Assembly (NCBI RefSeq): GCF_014196965.1
Contig: NZ_JACIEQ010000003.1
Coordinates: 1-64,000, forward strand
Length of the DNA: 64,000 nt
Reading direction: 5' to 3'
Source: Actibacterium naphthalenivorans
Lineage (GTDB): Bacteria > Pseudomonadota > Alphaproteobacteria > Rhodobacterales > Rhodobacteraceae
Below the pieces are notes generated by a model, which did not search any database, had not been told where the DNA came from, and saw only the letters and a program-made list of their open reading frames with translations. This document shows, in pieces, positions 1 through 7,944 of the stretch; position 1 is the stretch's first letter, and every line of letters begins with the position of its first letter. The translations under genes were made by a program, and so were the position numbers.

Positions 1-195
1 CACCGCAAACCCGCCGCATAATCAAACCAACCAGATGCGCCAGATACTCTCTTAGATCAGGCCGCCAACTGGCCCAAAAACTCTGACGACGGACACCAGC
101 GGAAACCACGTTCCTTAGCCAGAAGGAAGCTTGTCGCATGACCACCACCACGCCAGAGTACTCAAGAAGCAGATCAAAGATTAGGTGAATCGGTC

Positions 196-3100
196 TTGAG
201 CGAACGAGTTAATTCAGAAATTTCGTCGGCGCAGGAGATCCTTCGGAGGGCAATTTCCGAGGATGTACCACTTGTGGCAATCCTCGGCCAATCCATTCAC
301 AGCGCGTCGGATGGCAAGGACAGTGTTTGCCTTGCCGCCTTGGACCGGATAGGAGTAAAAGGTTCATCCTGGAGCGAAATCTTTTCTGCTGGAAAGCTAA
401 ACGCCGAATTTTACGGCTGGCTAGCTGAGCGTTTCGAAAGGAGAACCCCTTCCAGCGAGCTGGCCTCAATTTCTGATGTTCACTTTTCGGCTGTTTTTAC
501 TTCCTCTATTGATCCAGTTCTAAAGAACATGTTTGGAACTGATGGCCGACTTCCAGAGCCAATATTGGTGGGTGATCCGCCCCCGCCGGTCAGCCGAAGC
601 AAGCTTCGACCACGTATCTACTACCTGTTTGGAATGACAGGGGCTGGAGTGTTTCAGCCGCCATCGACCCGACTTGAACTGCGTGCGCGCCGTGCCCAGC
701 ACGCAACGCCGATGTTAAACAGCCTGTTTGACGTTTCGACACCTCTGGGTGTTATCGTTGTGGCAGGATTGAACGCCGGTCAAGACTGGCTCAATACCGG
801 CGAAATACTTGGTCATCTTAGTCGCGCAGCGACAGAGAGCGTACTTTGGTTCGGCCCCGATCCAGGCTTCGAAGGTGAGGATGCAGAAATCTTCGAAGAA
901 CTCATAGACGCAAACGTAATCATAAGGGATGAACGCTCATTAGGGGCTGTTATTGCTGAAGCAGAGTTGCATGGCGGGTCTGCCCAACTACAGGCTTGGA
1001 ACGAGCCTGGGATAGTATCGTTCGATGATGGTAAGCGTCTTGTCACAACGCCCAGCATGCGGCTTAGTACCGAGGCATCGGCCTCGATTATAGATGACGC
1101 CTGGACGGATCACCTTCAGGGATTAGACGATGGTTTAAAAGAAAGTGCATTCTCTGTTTTTCATTCCATTCCAACCAGCTCTCGGGTGTTATTTGACGGC
1201 GTCCGCCATGGCTTCGCAATTCGGCGCGATTTTGAAGACGAGCTCCAAAGAGTGGTCGAAAGGGCAATTAAGAACCATTCTAATGAGAAGGGGGCGATTA
1301 TCGTAAGCGGCCAATCGGGCGTCGGAAAGTCAATTGCACTGTTTCGCATCGCGGCCTCAATTAGGAAGAAGAGGTCAGCCGCCGTGCTTTTTGCAAGAGA
1401 CCGTCTTCCGCTTGCGGTCGAACTTGGTGCGTTCTTGTCTGATGTTGATCGGTTGGATCACGTCACCCTCTTAATCGTTGATGCACTGGCTGCACCACGA
1501 CGCTACGACACCCTCTTGGAAAGCTTTCGCAGCCGCGGCCATCGTATCGTGTTACTCGGTTCTTCATACAATACGGAAATGGTTGAGCACCGGCACGAAG
1601 GTCGCTTGGTCAATGCTCGCGCAGGACTCAGTGATGTAGAGCGAGAAGCTCTCGTCGAGTTATCCGAACAATTCAATCCTGGTCGAGAGATACAGGACAA
1701 AATAATTGCATCAGAGCATGTGCTAGCGCAGTTCTTTTGGCAACTTCCCCAAAGCAGATCAAGCTTAGCGAGGGGCTTAGTGCAAGAAGCCAGAAAAACC
1801 GAGAGAGTACTACGCGACCGTGGACGGTCGAAAAAGCCGGTCAAAGAAGTGGGTGCGCTCGCATTTGCTCTCCTAGAAGCGGGATATCGATCAGAGGCAC
1901 CGATCTTGACTCAGCAGCCGGAAGCACAGAGCGAGAACGATTCTGCCGGCAAGCTCATCGACTACATCATGGCGTGCTCACGAGTGCATCGGTGGGTACC
2001 AATAAATCTGATTTTGCGGGCTCTGATGTCCGAAAGTCTAGCTTCACAGACTGGTATTGACATCGACCTTGTTCGCGAACTGTTTGAAGGAAATGATCTC
2101 TTCCGATGGCGGTATCATGACAACTCGGAGGACCAACTTCTTGTCGGAGCACGACTTCAACTCGAGGCTCAGTTGATCTGTGACCAACGACTTGGAGGAG
2201 CGGCATATGAGGCTAAGGCAATATTGGAGCTTGTCTCAAACGCAACACGCGCCGGACCGGATGGGGCGGAGGAAACACGGTTCGTTGCAGATATTGTCTA
2301 TGCCCTTGGCCCAGATGGCCCGCTAGGAGAGCGGTATTCTGAGAGTTATGGTGAAATAGCAGCTGCTTTGACGTTACTTAGAAAAACTCGTGGTGTTCGC
2401 AATGCGCGTCTGATGTTACAGGAAGCCACTCTGCGTCGACACCATATCCGGAAGAACGAAACGAACCTGTCTGACGAAGATCGTTTAAGTATCTTGGACG
2501 AGGCGAGAGAGTCCGTTGAGGAGGCCCTGACCGATATTTCATTACCTAGCGGTGGGCTGAAAGCTGGGCGTCGTACGGTTGAATACCTTTGGGTTGAGCG
2601 AGCAGCAACATATGGATTTCTTGCAACCTCAGCGGCAAGAAACAATCATTCCACAGAGACAATTTGGGCTAACTACCTTGCTGCTCGTCAGGCGGTACGG
2701 AACGCTACTAGTAAGTCAGGCACATATTTTCCCATCGATATTTCGTTGTGGACTGCGCTTGGACTGCTTGAGTCCGATACTCACTTTGGGATTGAGCAGT
2801 CTGCAGAGCTAAAAGCGGATGTTGCAGCAACTATCGACATGGTAGACTTAGATGAATTGGACTCCTCGCAGGAAGAGAACTTCCAGCGGCAACGGCTAAG
2901 GGCTGCTGAACTTGTTGGCGACCTTGAAATGAGTGACGAAGCTTTTGACGCACTGGAAAAGGTCGGCTCTTCTGTTGGATACTACTTCAGAGCAAAAAAT
3001 CTGGCGCCGTTGATCTCCTTTGAACAGGACTCAATCTCAGAGCCTGATCTCAGAAAGGCGAGGGCTGCAGCCGAATACCTCTTACAACATAGGGACCGCA

Positions 3101-3615
3101 TCTCCGACGATAGCAGATGCATGCGCTTGTTACTTAGGTGCCTTTGGGTGTGGAAGACCGAAAGCCAAATGTTGCGCGGGCTACATGGTCCGCTTCCATA
3201 CTCAGATGATGACAGGAACGAGATCCTCGGCGTCCTAACCGATCTGTCGTATTCAACTGGCGAAGACCTCCAACCAAATACCCGATACCTTATCGCAGTG
3301 TTCCGTTGGCTTGCTGGTGACGAACAGAGTGCCATTACTCAGTTTCGCCAACTTTCTCGAGATACCGAGTACATTGAAGGAAAACGTGTGCTGCCGCGAA
3401 ATGTGATAACTGGCGCCACTCGTGAACCCATTATTTTCTCTGGAATTGTTCAACGGCAAATTGGAGAAAACCGTTGGTCAATCCACGTTGGCGAGCTTGG
3501 CCGCAAGGTAGATCTCGTTGAGGGAGGATGGGTGCGAGATGTATCAATCGGAAAGGAGTTGAAGTTCTCAATTTCATTCAACTACTTAGGCCCTATCGCG
3601 TCTCGACCAAGTTAG
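196..3615 (+). CDS. SIR2-like / P-loop NTPase multidomain protein, probable defence effector
   Basis: This 1139-residue protein starts at TTG. The N-terminal ~255 residues follow the order of SIR2-like domains: a glycine-containing nucleotide loop (ILGQS, 29-33), a TTNxD-type motif read as TSSID (102-106), an LHG-type motif read as LFG (144-146), and a late 'VVAGLNAGQDW' strand (188-198). A P-loop NTPase follows, with Walker A GQSGVGKS (372-379) and a Walker B-like LLIVDA (425-430). The remaining ~600 residues look helical with no recognised motif, as in STAND-type sensors. The positions normally held by the catalytic Asn and His of SIR2 NADases read Ser and Phe, so enzyme activity is uncertain. 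Codon use is AT-richer than the core, suggesting transfer. The architecture recalls SIR2-STAND antiphage proteins (Avs5/DSR-like), but the family assignment is inferred from motifs only. Confidence 0.6.
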   Translation: MSERVNSEISSAQEILRRAISEDVPLVAILGQSIHSASDGKDSVCLAALDRIGVKGSSWSEIFSAGKLNAEFYGWLAERFERRTPSSELASISDVHFSAVFTSSIDPVLKNMFGTDGRLPEPILVGDPPPPVSRSKLRPRIYYLFGMTGAGVFQPPSTRLELRARRAQHATPMLNSLFDVSTPLGVIVVAGLNAGQDWLNTGEILGHLSRAATESVLWFGPDPGFEGEDAEIFEELIDANVIIRDERSLGAVIAEAELHGGSAQLQAWNEPGIVSFDDGKRLVTTPSMRLSTEASASIIDDAWTDHLQGLDDGLKESAFSVFHSIPTSSRVLFDGVRHGFAIRRDFEDELQRVVERAIKNHSNEKGAIIVSGQSGVGKSIALFRIAASIRKKRSAAVLFARDRLPLAVELGAFLSDVDRLDHVTLLIVDALAAPRRYDTLLESFRSRGHRIVLLGSSYNTEMVEHRHEGRLVNARAGLSDVEREALVELSEQFNPGREIQDKIIASEHVLAQFFWQLPQSRSSLARGLVQEARKTERVLRDRGRSKKPVKEVGALAFALLEAGYRSEAPILTQQPEAQSENDSAGKLIDYIMACSRVHRWVPINLILRALMSESLASQTGIDIDLVRELFEGNDLFRWRYHDNSEDQLLVGARLQLEAQLICDQRLGGAAYEAKAILELVSNATRAGPDGAEETRFVADIVYALGPDGPLGERYSESYGEIAAALTLLRKTRGVRNARLMLQEATLRRHHIRKNETNLSDEDRLSILDEARESVEEALTDISLPSGGLKAGRRTVEYLWVERAATYGFLATSAARNNHSTETIWANYLAARQAVRNATSKSGTYFPIDISLWTALGLLESDTHFGIEQSAELKADVAATIDMVDLDELDSSQEENFQRQRLRAAELVGDLEMSDEAFDALEKVGSSVGYYFRAKNLAPLISFEQDSISEPDLRKARAAAEYLLQHRDRISDDSRCMRLLLRCLWVWKTESQMLRGLHGPLPYSDDDRNEILGVLTDLSYSTGEDLQPNTRYLIAVFRWLAGDEQSAITQFRQLSRDTEYIEGKRVLPRNVITGATREPIIFSGIVQRQIGENRWSIHVGELGRKVDLVEGGWVRDVSIGKELKFSISFNYLGPIASRPS

Positions 3616-3623
3616 GACGTGGC

Positions 3624-4355
3624 ATGGATGGTTTCAGTAAGATTCAAGACAAGGTCACTGCACTAAGAGCGTTGTGTGCAGAAAACATCGGCGAAACTGA
3701 GATTAGGGAAATCTCGGTCGACTTGCCCGAGTGTCCGTATGATGAACTGTACTTCCGGAAAGCGGTTTCTTGGCTTTATGTCCTGTTCAACGAAACGGGT
3801 CCTTTCTTGCGGTTCGCAGCAAAGCTGCTCCGAACCGATTCGCAAGTGAGCGAGAGATTCAAAAGTTGCAAATTCCTGGTTGAATGCGCTCGAACGGTGC
3901 ACGCACATAACCTGTCTCAGGAAAATGCAAGCGATGAAAAAAGGAAAAGGCAGCATGATATCTGGATAATCCAAAACGGCGGTGATCCTGTTGACTGGGT
4001 CAAGTGCTGCAAGTCCCTTATGGACGAGGCGGAATTGGTGTTGCAGGATATTCTCTTAAAGATCGAGAAGATCTGTGAGATTGATTTTGATAAGAGGGAG
4101 CTATGGCGCGAGTATGCTTCTGACAAGCGCACGCATTGGGATGTTCATGAGTTTGATCCGATTATTGAAAAAGCTGCTATTGATCTGGAGATTGACCAAC
4201 TGGACTATTCGCAATTTCGAAAAGACGGAGGGCGTCAGGAAAAATGGCGCAAGTACGCAGCTATGTTTGATTCGAGGGAGGCTGCAGAAAAAGCGGTCGA
4301 ACGCGCAATTCTTACGGAGTTAGCCTCTATATTTGGCGTTGCACCTGTACCGTGA
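3624..4355 (+). CDS. Uncharacterised partner of the SIR2-like protein, HEPN-like motif
   Basis: This encodes 243 residues from an ATG preceded by AGGACG, 8 bases after the stop of the SIR2-like gene. A longer reading frame would overlap that gene and is less likely. The protein appears mainly helical and charged. Residues 90-95 read RTVHAH, an R-x4-H motif followed by Asn (AHNLS), which is the pattern of HEPN-domain RNases and HEPN-like helical domains. The tight spacing implies an operon and a shared role, either as toxin/effector or as regulator of the upstream NTPase. I do not recognise the family. The HEPN suggestion rests on one short motif in a helical context. Confidence 0.6.
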   Translation: MDGFSKIQDKVTALRALCAENIGETEIREISVDLPECPYDELYFRKAVSWLYVLFNETGPFLRFAAKLLRTDSQVSERFKSCKFLVECARTVHAHNLSQENASDEKRKRQHDIWIIQNGGDPVDWVKCCKSLMDEAELVLQDILLKIEKICEIDFDKRELWREYASDKRTHWDVHEFDPIIEKAAIDLEIDQLDYSQFRKDGGRQEKWRKYAAMFDSREAAEKAVERAILTELASIFGVAPVP

Positions 4356-4395
4356 GCTTTTTTGGCGCAGAGGGTTTTGATGTTCGGAACGAAAT

Positions 4396-4419
4396 CTTTG
4401 CTGCACACTTTGCTGCACA
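4396..4419 (+). repeat. Perfect 12-base tandem repeat
   Basis: The unit CTTTGCTGCACA occurs twice back to back, just after the HEPN-like gene and about 75 bases before a tRNA-like 3' end. Short repeats of this kind next to an attachment site are typical of integrase arm-binding sites. That role is inferred. Confidence 0.5.
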
Positions 4420-4495
4420 ATTCGTAACACTCAACGATCCTGCGCCCAGCGAATTCAATACCTTAAGTGTTTGACTTAAAACAACTTTCGGACTT

Positions 4496-4506
4496 CGTCT
4501 CCGCCA
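4496..4506 (+). other. Possible attachment site: tRNA-like 3' end
   Basis: The bases CGTCTCCGCCA match the acceptor 3' end with encoded CCA of a tRNA-Ser-type gene (expected partner 5' GGAGACG). No such 5' half lies upstream in the window, and a strong terminator follows 26 bases later. This is what remains at the distal end when an island inserts in the 3' end of an RNA gene. It would be the right end of the island carrying the SIR2-like/HEPN-like pair; the left end would lie before base 1. Confidence 0.3.
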
Positions 4507-4531
4507 CATTCAAATGCTGAATCCGTCGAGG

Positions 4532-4560
4532 GGCCCCGATTGGGGCCTTTTTTCTTTTTG
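4532..4560 (+). terminator. Rho-independent terminator
   Basis: The stem GGCCCC / GGGGCC has a four-base loop (GATT) and is followed by TTTTTTCTTTTTG. It would stop transcription of the HEPN-like gene, or of the RNA gene whose 3' end precedes it. Confidence 0.8.
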
Positions 4561-4894
4561 TTTCAAAGGGCGTTGGCAGGGCCATCCGCCCTTCGGAGAC
4601 TCAGCGGTTGACGCAGAACCGGTCTCCGAATGGACCGGGTCTCTCTTCGAGCGCCCCTCGATGGCCATGGGACGGCGTAAAACATCCTTGCATTTTCAAT
4701 GGGTTGCCGCGTTCACGGGCTCGCCCCGTTCGCGAGGTAATCCGGTGACGGAGACCGACACGAAGGCGCAGGGCGGTCGGGAGGACGGCTCCGTGGCGGC
4801 CGATCCCCAAGTCCGGCGGCAGCGTTCGAAGCGAGCCAGGAGCCTGCCGGAAGTCTCTGATGACAAACAGACTTCGTGCCCATAGCCTGGCGCA
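4561..4894. other. Stretch without a recognised gene
   Basis: These 334 bases lie between the terminator and the DUF3883 gene. One open frame crosses most of it, but its translation resembles no protein I know and its opposite strand is also open, as is usual in GC-rich DNA. It is probably leader or promoter sequence for the next gene. Confidence 0.5.
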
Positions 4895-5731
4895 ATGTCG
4901 AACGGGGCGTGGACAGATGAAGAGAACGACCTGATCGTCGCGGATCACTTCGCGATGCTGGCCGACGACATTTCCGGGCGCCGCTACAGCAAGGCCGAGC
5001 ATCGCCGCGCGCTCATTCCGCTGCTGAACGATCGGTCCGAGGGGTCCATCGAGTTCAAGCACCAGAACATCAGCGCGGTGCTGAAGGGGCTCGGCGAGGA
5101 CTGGATCCCCGGCTACAAGCCCGCGTTCAACTTCCAGATGACCTTGGTAGATGCCGTGGCGCGGTGGCTGGCGCTGAACCCGGCCTGGCTCGGGCGCCAA
5201 CCGGGACTGCAACCCGCCGCTGGCCTACGCGAGGCGGCGCAGATCTGGATCGGGCCGCCGCCGACGCTGTCGAACCAGCCGCCGCCGCAGGAACTGGACC
5301 AGATGCTGCATATCGCCCGCAAGTTCGACGTGGCGGGCCGGGACGAGCGCAACCGGGCCCTCGGACGCGCGGGCGAGGAGCGCGTGCTGGCGCATGAGCG
5401 CGCGGCCTTGCGGACCGCGGGACGGGACGATCTGGCGCGCAAGGTGCGCTGGGTGTCGGACGAGGATGGCGACGGCGCGGGCTACGACATCGCGAGTTTC
5501 GCCCCGGACGGGTTACCGCGGCTGATCGAGGTCAAGACGACGAACGGATGGGAGCGCACGCCCTTCCACATCACCCGCAACGAACTGGCCGTGGCCGAGG
5601 AGCGTCGGTCGGAATGGCGTCTGTTCCGCCTGTGGAATTTCTCACGCGAGCCGAAGGCGTTCGAACTGCACCCGCCGCTTGACGCGCATGTCTCGCTGAC
5701 GGCGACAACGTTTCAGGCGAGCTTTCACTGA
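4895..5731 (+). CDS. DUF3883 domain-containing protein
   Basis: This 278-residue protein has two parts. The N-terminal ~100 residues begin with a W-x3-E-N-D-L-I pattern often found in front of restriction-like domains. The C-terminal part (about 150-265) matches DUF3883: GRAGEE, then a 'DGDGAGYDI' segment, then LIEVKTT and an ITRNE helix. The D...EVK arrangement is that of PD-(D/E)XK nuclease-like folds. DUF3883 proteins are common in restriction and defence islands. It converges with the small HTH-like gene, whose end is 3 bases away. The role is unknown; binding or cutting of DNA is inferred. Confidence 0.75.
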   Translation: MSNGAWTDEENDLIVADHFAMLADDISGRRYSKAEHRRALIPLLNDRSEGSIEFKHQNISAVLKGLGEDWIPGYKPAFNFQMTLVDAVARWLALNPAWLGRQPGLQPAAGLREAAQIWIGPPPTLSNQPPPQELDQMLHIARKFDVAGRDERNRALGRAGEERVLAHERAALRTAGRDDLARKVRWVSDEDGDGAGYDIASFAPDGLPRLIEVKTTNGWERTPFHITRNELAVAEERRSEWRLFRLWNFSREPKAFELHPPLDAHVSLTATTFQASFH

Positions 5732-5734
5732 GGA

Positions 5735-6118
5735 TCAGTCGAACACCCGCTCCGGCTGTTCGTGCCACGGCAGGGCCGCGACGTCGGTCAGTTTCAACAG
5801 GGTCACGGCGGGCACCTCGCGCTTGTAGACCAGTCGCTTGAGGACACCCGGCGCGAGATAGGCGAGCCGCAGCTGGCGGCTGACATGGCGTTCGGCAAGC
5901 CCCACCGCTTTCGCCAGATCGGTCACCGTGTTGAATTCACCAGCCTCCATGCGCCGCCGCCAGCCCCACGCCCGATCGATGGCGCGCAGGATATGCGGAT
6001 CCTGTGTCCGGTCTTCGCTGGGCAGATAGGTGGCGGGCGGCATGATCTTCGGCCGCCCGTTCTGCTTGCGGACCTTGAGCGGCACGAAGATCTGGAGGGA
6101 CTCGTCTGGTTTCATCAT
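5735..6118 (-). CDS. Small HTH-like protein coupled to the serine recombinase
   Basis: These 127 residues start at an ATG that overlaps the recombinase stop (ATGA), so the two genes are translationally coupled. Residues about 60-105 contain 'TVTDLAKAVGLAERHVSRQLRLAYLAP' in form, a helix-turn-helix like those of ParB/phage-type DNA-binding proteins. Such proteins commonly follow DUF2924 and serine recombinase genes in alphaproteobacterial prophages and islands. It may act as a recombination directionality factor or a regulator; this is inferred from position. Confidence 0.65.
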   Translation of the reverse strand: MMKPDESLQIFVPLKVRKQNGRPKIMPPATYLPSEDRTQDPHILRAIDRAWGWRRRMEAGEFNTVTDLAKAVGLAERHVSRQLRLAYLAPGVLKRLVYKREVPAVTLLKLTDVAALPWHEQPERVFD

Positions 6119-7443
6119 TCCGCCGCCGCCTTCTTTCGTGGCGCCATCATGTCGCGCATGACGCCCGAGACGCCGTCGGTCCGGACATCGATCACCAGCC
6201 CCTCGGACGTCACAGTGACCCGGCGCACCAGCAACTGCACGATCCGGGTCTGCTCCGCAGGGAACAATTGGCCCCAGACGTCCTCGAACGTCTGCAGCGC
6301 GGAGATCACGTCGGCCTCGGCGAAGGCGTGATCCTCGCGCGCCAAATGGGCGATGACCTGTGCCGTGATCGACGGGGCGCGCATCACCCGCCTCAATTCT
6401 GTGACCACGGCCGCTTCCACGAGTTCGGCAGGAAGACGGCGCGGGATGCACTCATCGCTGGGTTCGCGATTTTTGATGACGTCCATCGAGACGTAATACC
6501 GGTATCGCCGCGCGCCCTTCTTCGTGCTGCTCGGGGTCATGGCGGCGTCCGTGGCCGTAAAGATCAGCCCTTTGAGCAATGCAGGCGCCTGCGCGCGGGT
6601 GTTGTTGGCGCGCTTTCGTGGGCTCTCGCGCAAGATGGCATGGACCTGATCCCATAGCTTCTGGTCGATGATGGCCTGATGCTCGCCGGGATAGGCTTTG
6701 CTCTTGTGGACGGCGTCGCCGCGATAGACGCGGTTCACCAGCACTCTGTAGAGGTATCCCTTGTCGACCAAGGTGCCCTGCTTGTTGCGGAGCCCTTTGC
6801 GGCGCAGTTCGCGGGCCAGCACGGTCGCTGATCCGACCTCGACGAAACGTTCGAAGATGCCCCGCACGGTGGCGGCCTCTTCCTCGTTCACCACGAGCTT
6901 GCGGTCCTTCACATCGTACCCGAGCGGGACGTAGCCGCCCATCCACATTCCCTTCATCCGGGAAGCGCGGACCTTGTCGCGGATGCGCTCGGCTGTGACC
7001 TCGCGCTCGAACTGGGCGAAGCTGAGCAGGATGTTCAGCGTCAGCCGCCCCATGGAAGTCGTCGTGTTGAAGGACTGCGTGACCGAGACAAAAGTCACGC
7101 CGTTGCGGTCGAAGACCTCGACCAGCTTCGAGCAGTCCATCAGCGAGCGCGACAGGCGGTCGATCTTGTAGACGACCACCACATCGATCAGGCCTTCCTC
7201 GATGTCTGCCAGAAGCTGCTGGAGGCCGGGCCGTTCCAGCGTCCCGCCCTAGATGCCGCCGTCGTCATACTGATCGCGGACCAGCACCCAGCCTTCGGAG
7301 CGTTGGCTGGCGATGTAGGCCTCGCAGGCCTCTCGTTGGGCGTGCAGGCTGTTGAACTCCTGTTCGAGCCCTTCCTCGGAGGATTTGCGCGTGTAGATGG
7401 CGCAGCGCTGGCGGCGGACGGGATTTGCGCGCTGGTCCATCAA
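6115..7443 (-). pseudogene. Serine site-specific recombinase, broken by an in-frame TAG
   Basis: Read through one stop codon, this is a large serine recombinase of about 442 residues. The N-terminal part has the catalytic-serine motif (YTRKSSEEG) and ends DDGGI. TAG follows at about 7250, and the same frame continues GGTLERPGLQQLL and then the YKIDRLSRSL motif, a recombinase domain and a C-terminal tail. Relatives normally have Ser where the stop lies (DGG-x-SGG), so a single base change TCG to TAG explains it. The downstream part could restart at an internal Met but would lack the catalytic serine. The start overlaps the DUF2924 gene by 4 bases, and the end overlaps the HTH-like gene. Confidence 0.8.
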
Positions 7444-7846
7444 TCACTCCCCCGCTTTCGTTCGCGCAACCCGAAGAAGCGGTAGCCATTCCAGCGCGTC
7501 CCGGTGATCGCTCGCGCGATCGCGGACAAGGATTTGTACGGTCGCCCCTGCCACTCGAAACCGTCCCGCAAGACGGTGATGGTGTGCTCGACCTCATTCC
7601 ATTCGCGGATCAGCTTTGTGTCGACCACGGGATTGCGAGGATCGGCGATCTGGCTCTTGCGCGTCAGGGTGCCGCCGACCTCGTCGGCCAGCAGGCCCAG
7701 CATGCGCCGGTTTCGCGATCAGGGCCGCCATACGTCAGTTCCTGGATGCGGTAGGCCAACCGGCTCTCAAGGAACGCTGGGCTGTTGTTCGGCGCTGCCG
7801 AGGCAAAGATCGTCTGCCACTCTGACTTAAGCTGGGTGACGGACAT
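7440..7846 (-). pseudogene. DUF2924 protein gene, frameshifted
   Basis: Two frames together give a DUF2924 protein of about 135 residues. The first runs from MSVTQLKSEW to GGPDRET; the second runs from MLGLLADEVGG to RERKRGSD. The switch falls near 7710, where one extra C would restore an ETRRMLGLL reading. DUF2924 genes usually sit directly before a serine recombinase gene in alphaproteobacterial prophages and islands, as here. The open frame upstream of the Met reads 'RRKLLIGTAAL', like a Tat leader of a copper oxidase, and may be a junction scar. Confidence 0.75.
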
Positions 7847-7944
7847 GGAGTTCAGCGCAGCTGTGCCGATCAGAAGCTTTCGGCGGAAAAAGTGTCTTGG
7901 ATCATCTGGTTCTCCGTTCGAGATTACATGTGTGGACTGGCCGG

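Noticed and set aside
4514-4885. Possible small gene before the DUF3883 gene
   Set aside because: The frame begins inside the terminator, has no ribosome-binding site and resembles nothing known.
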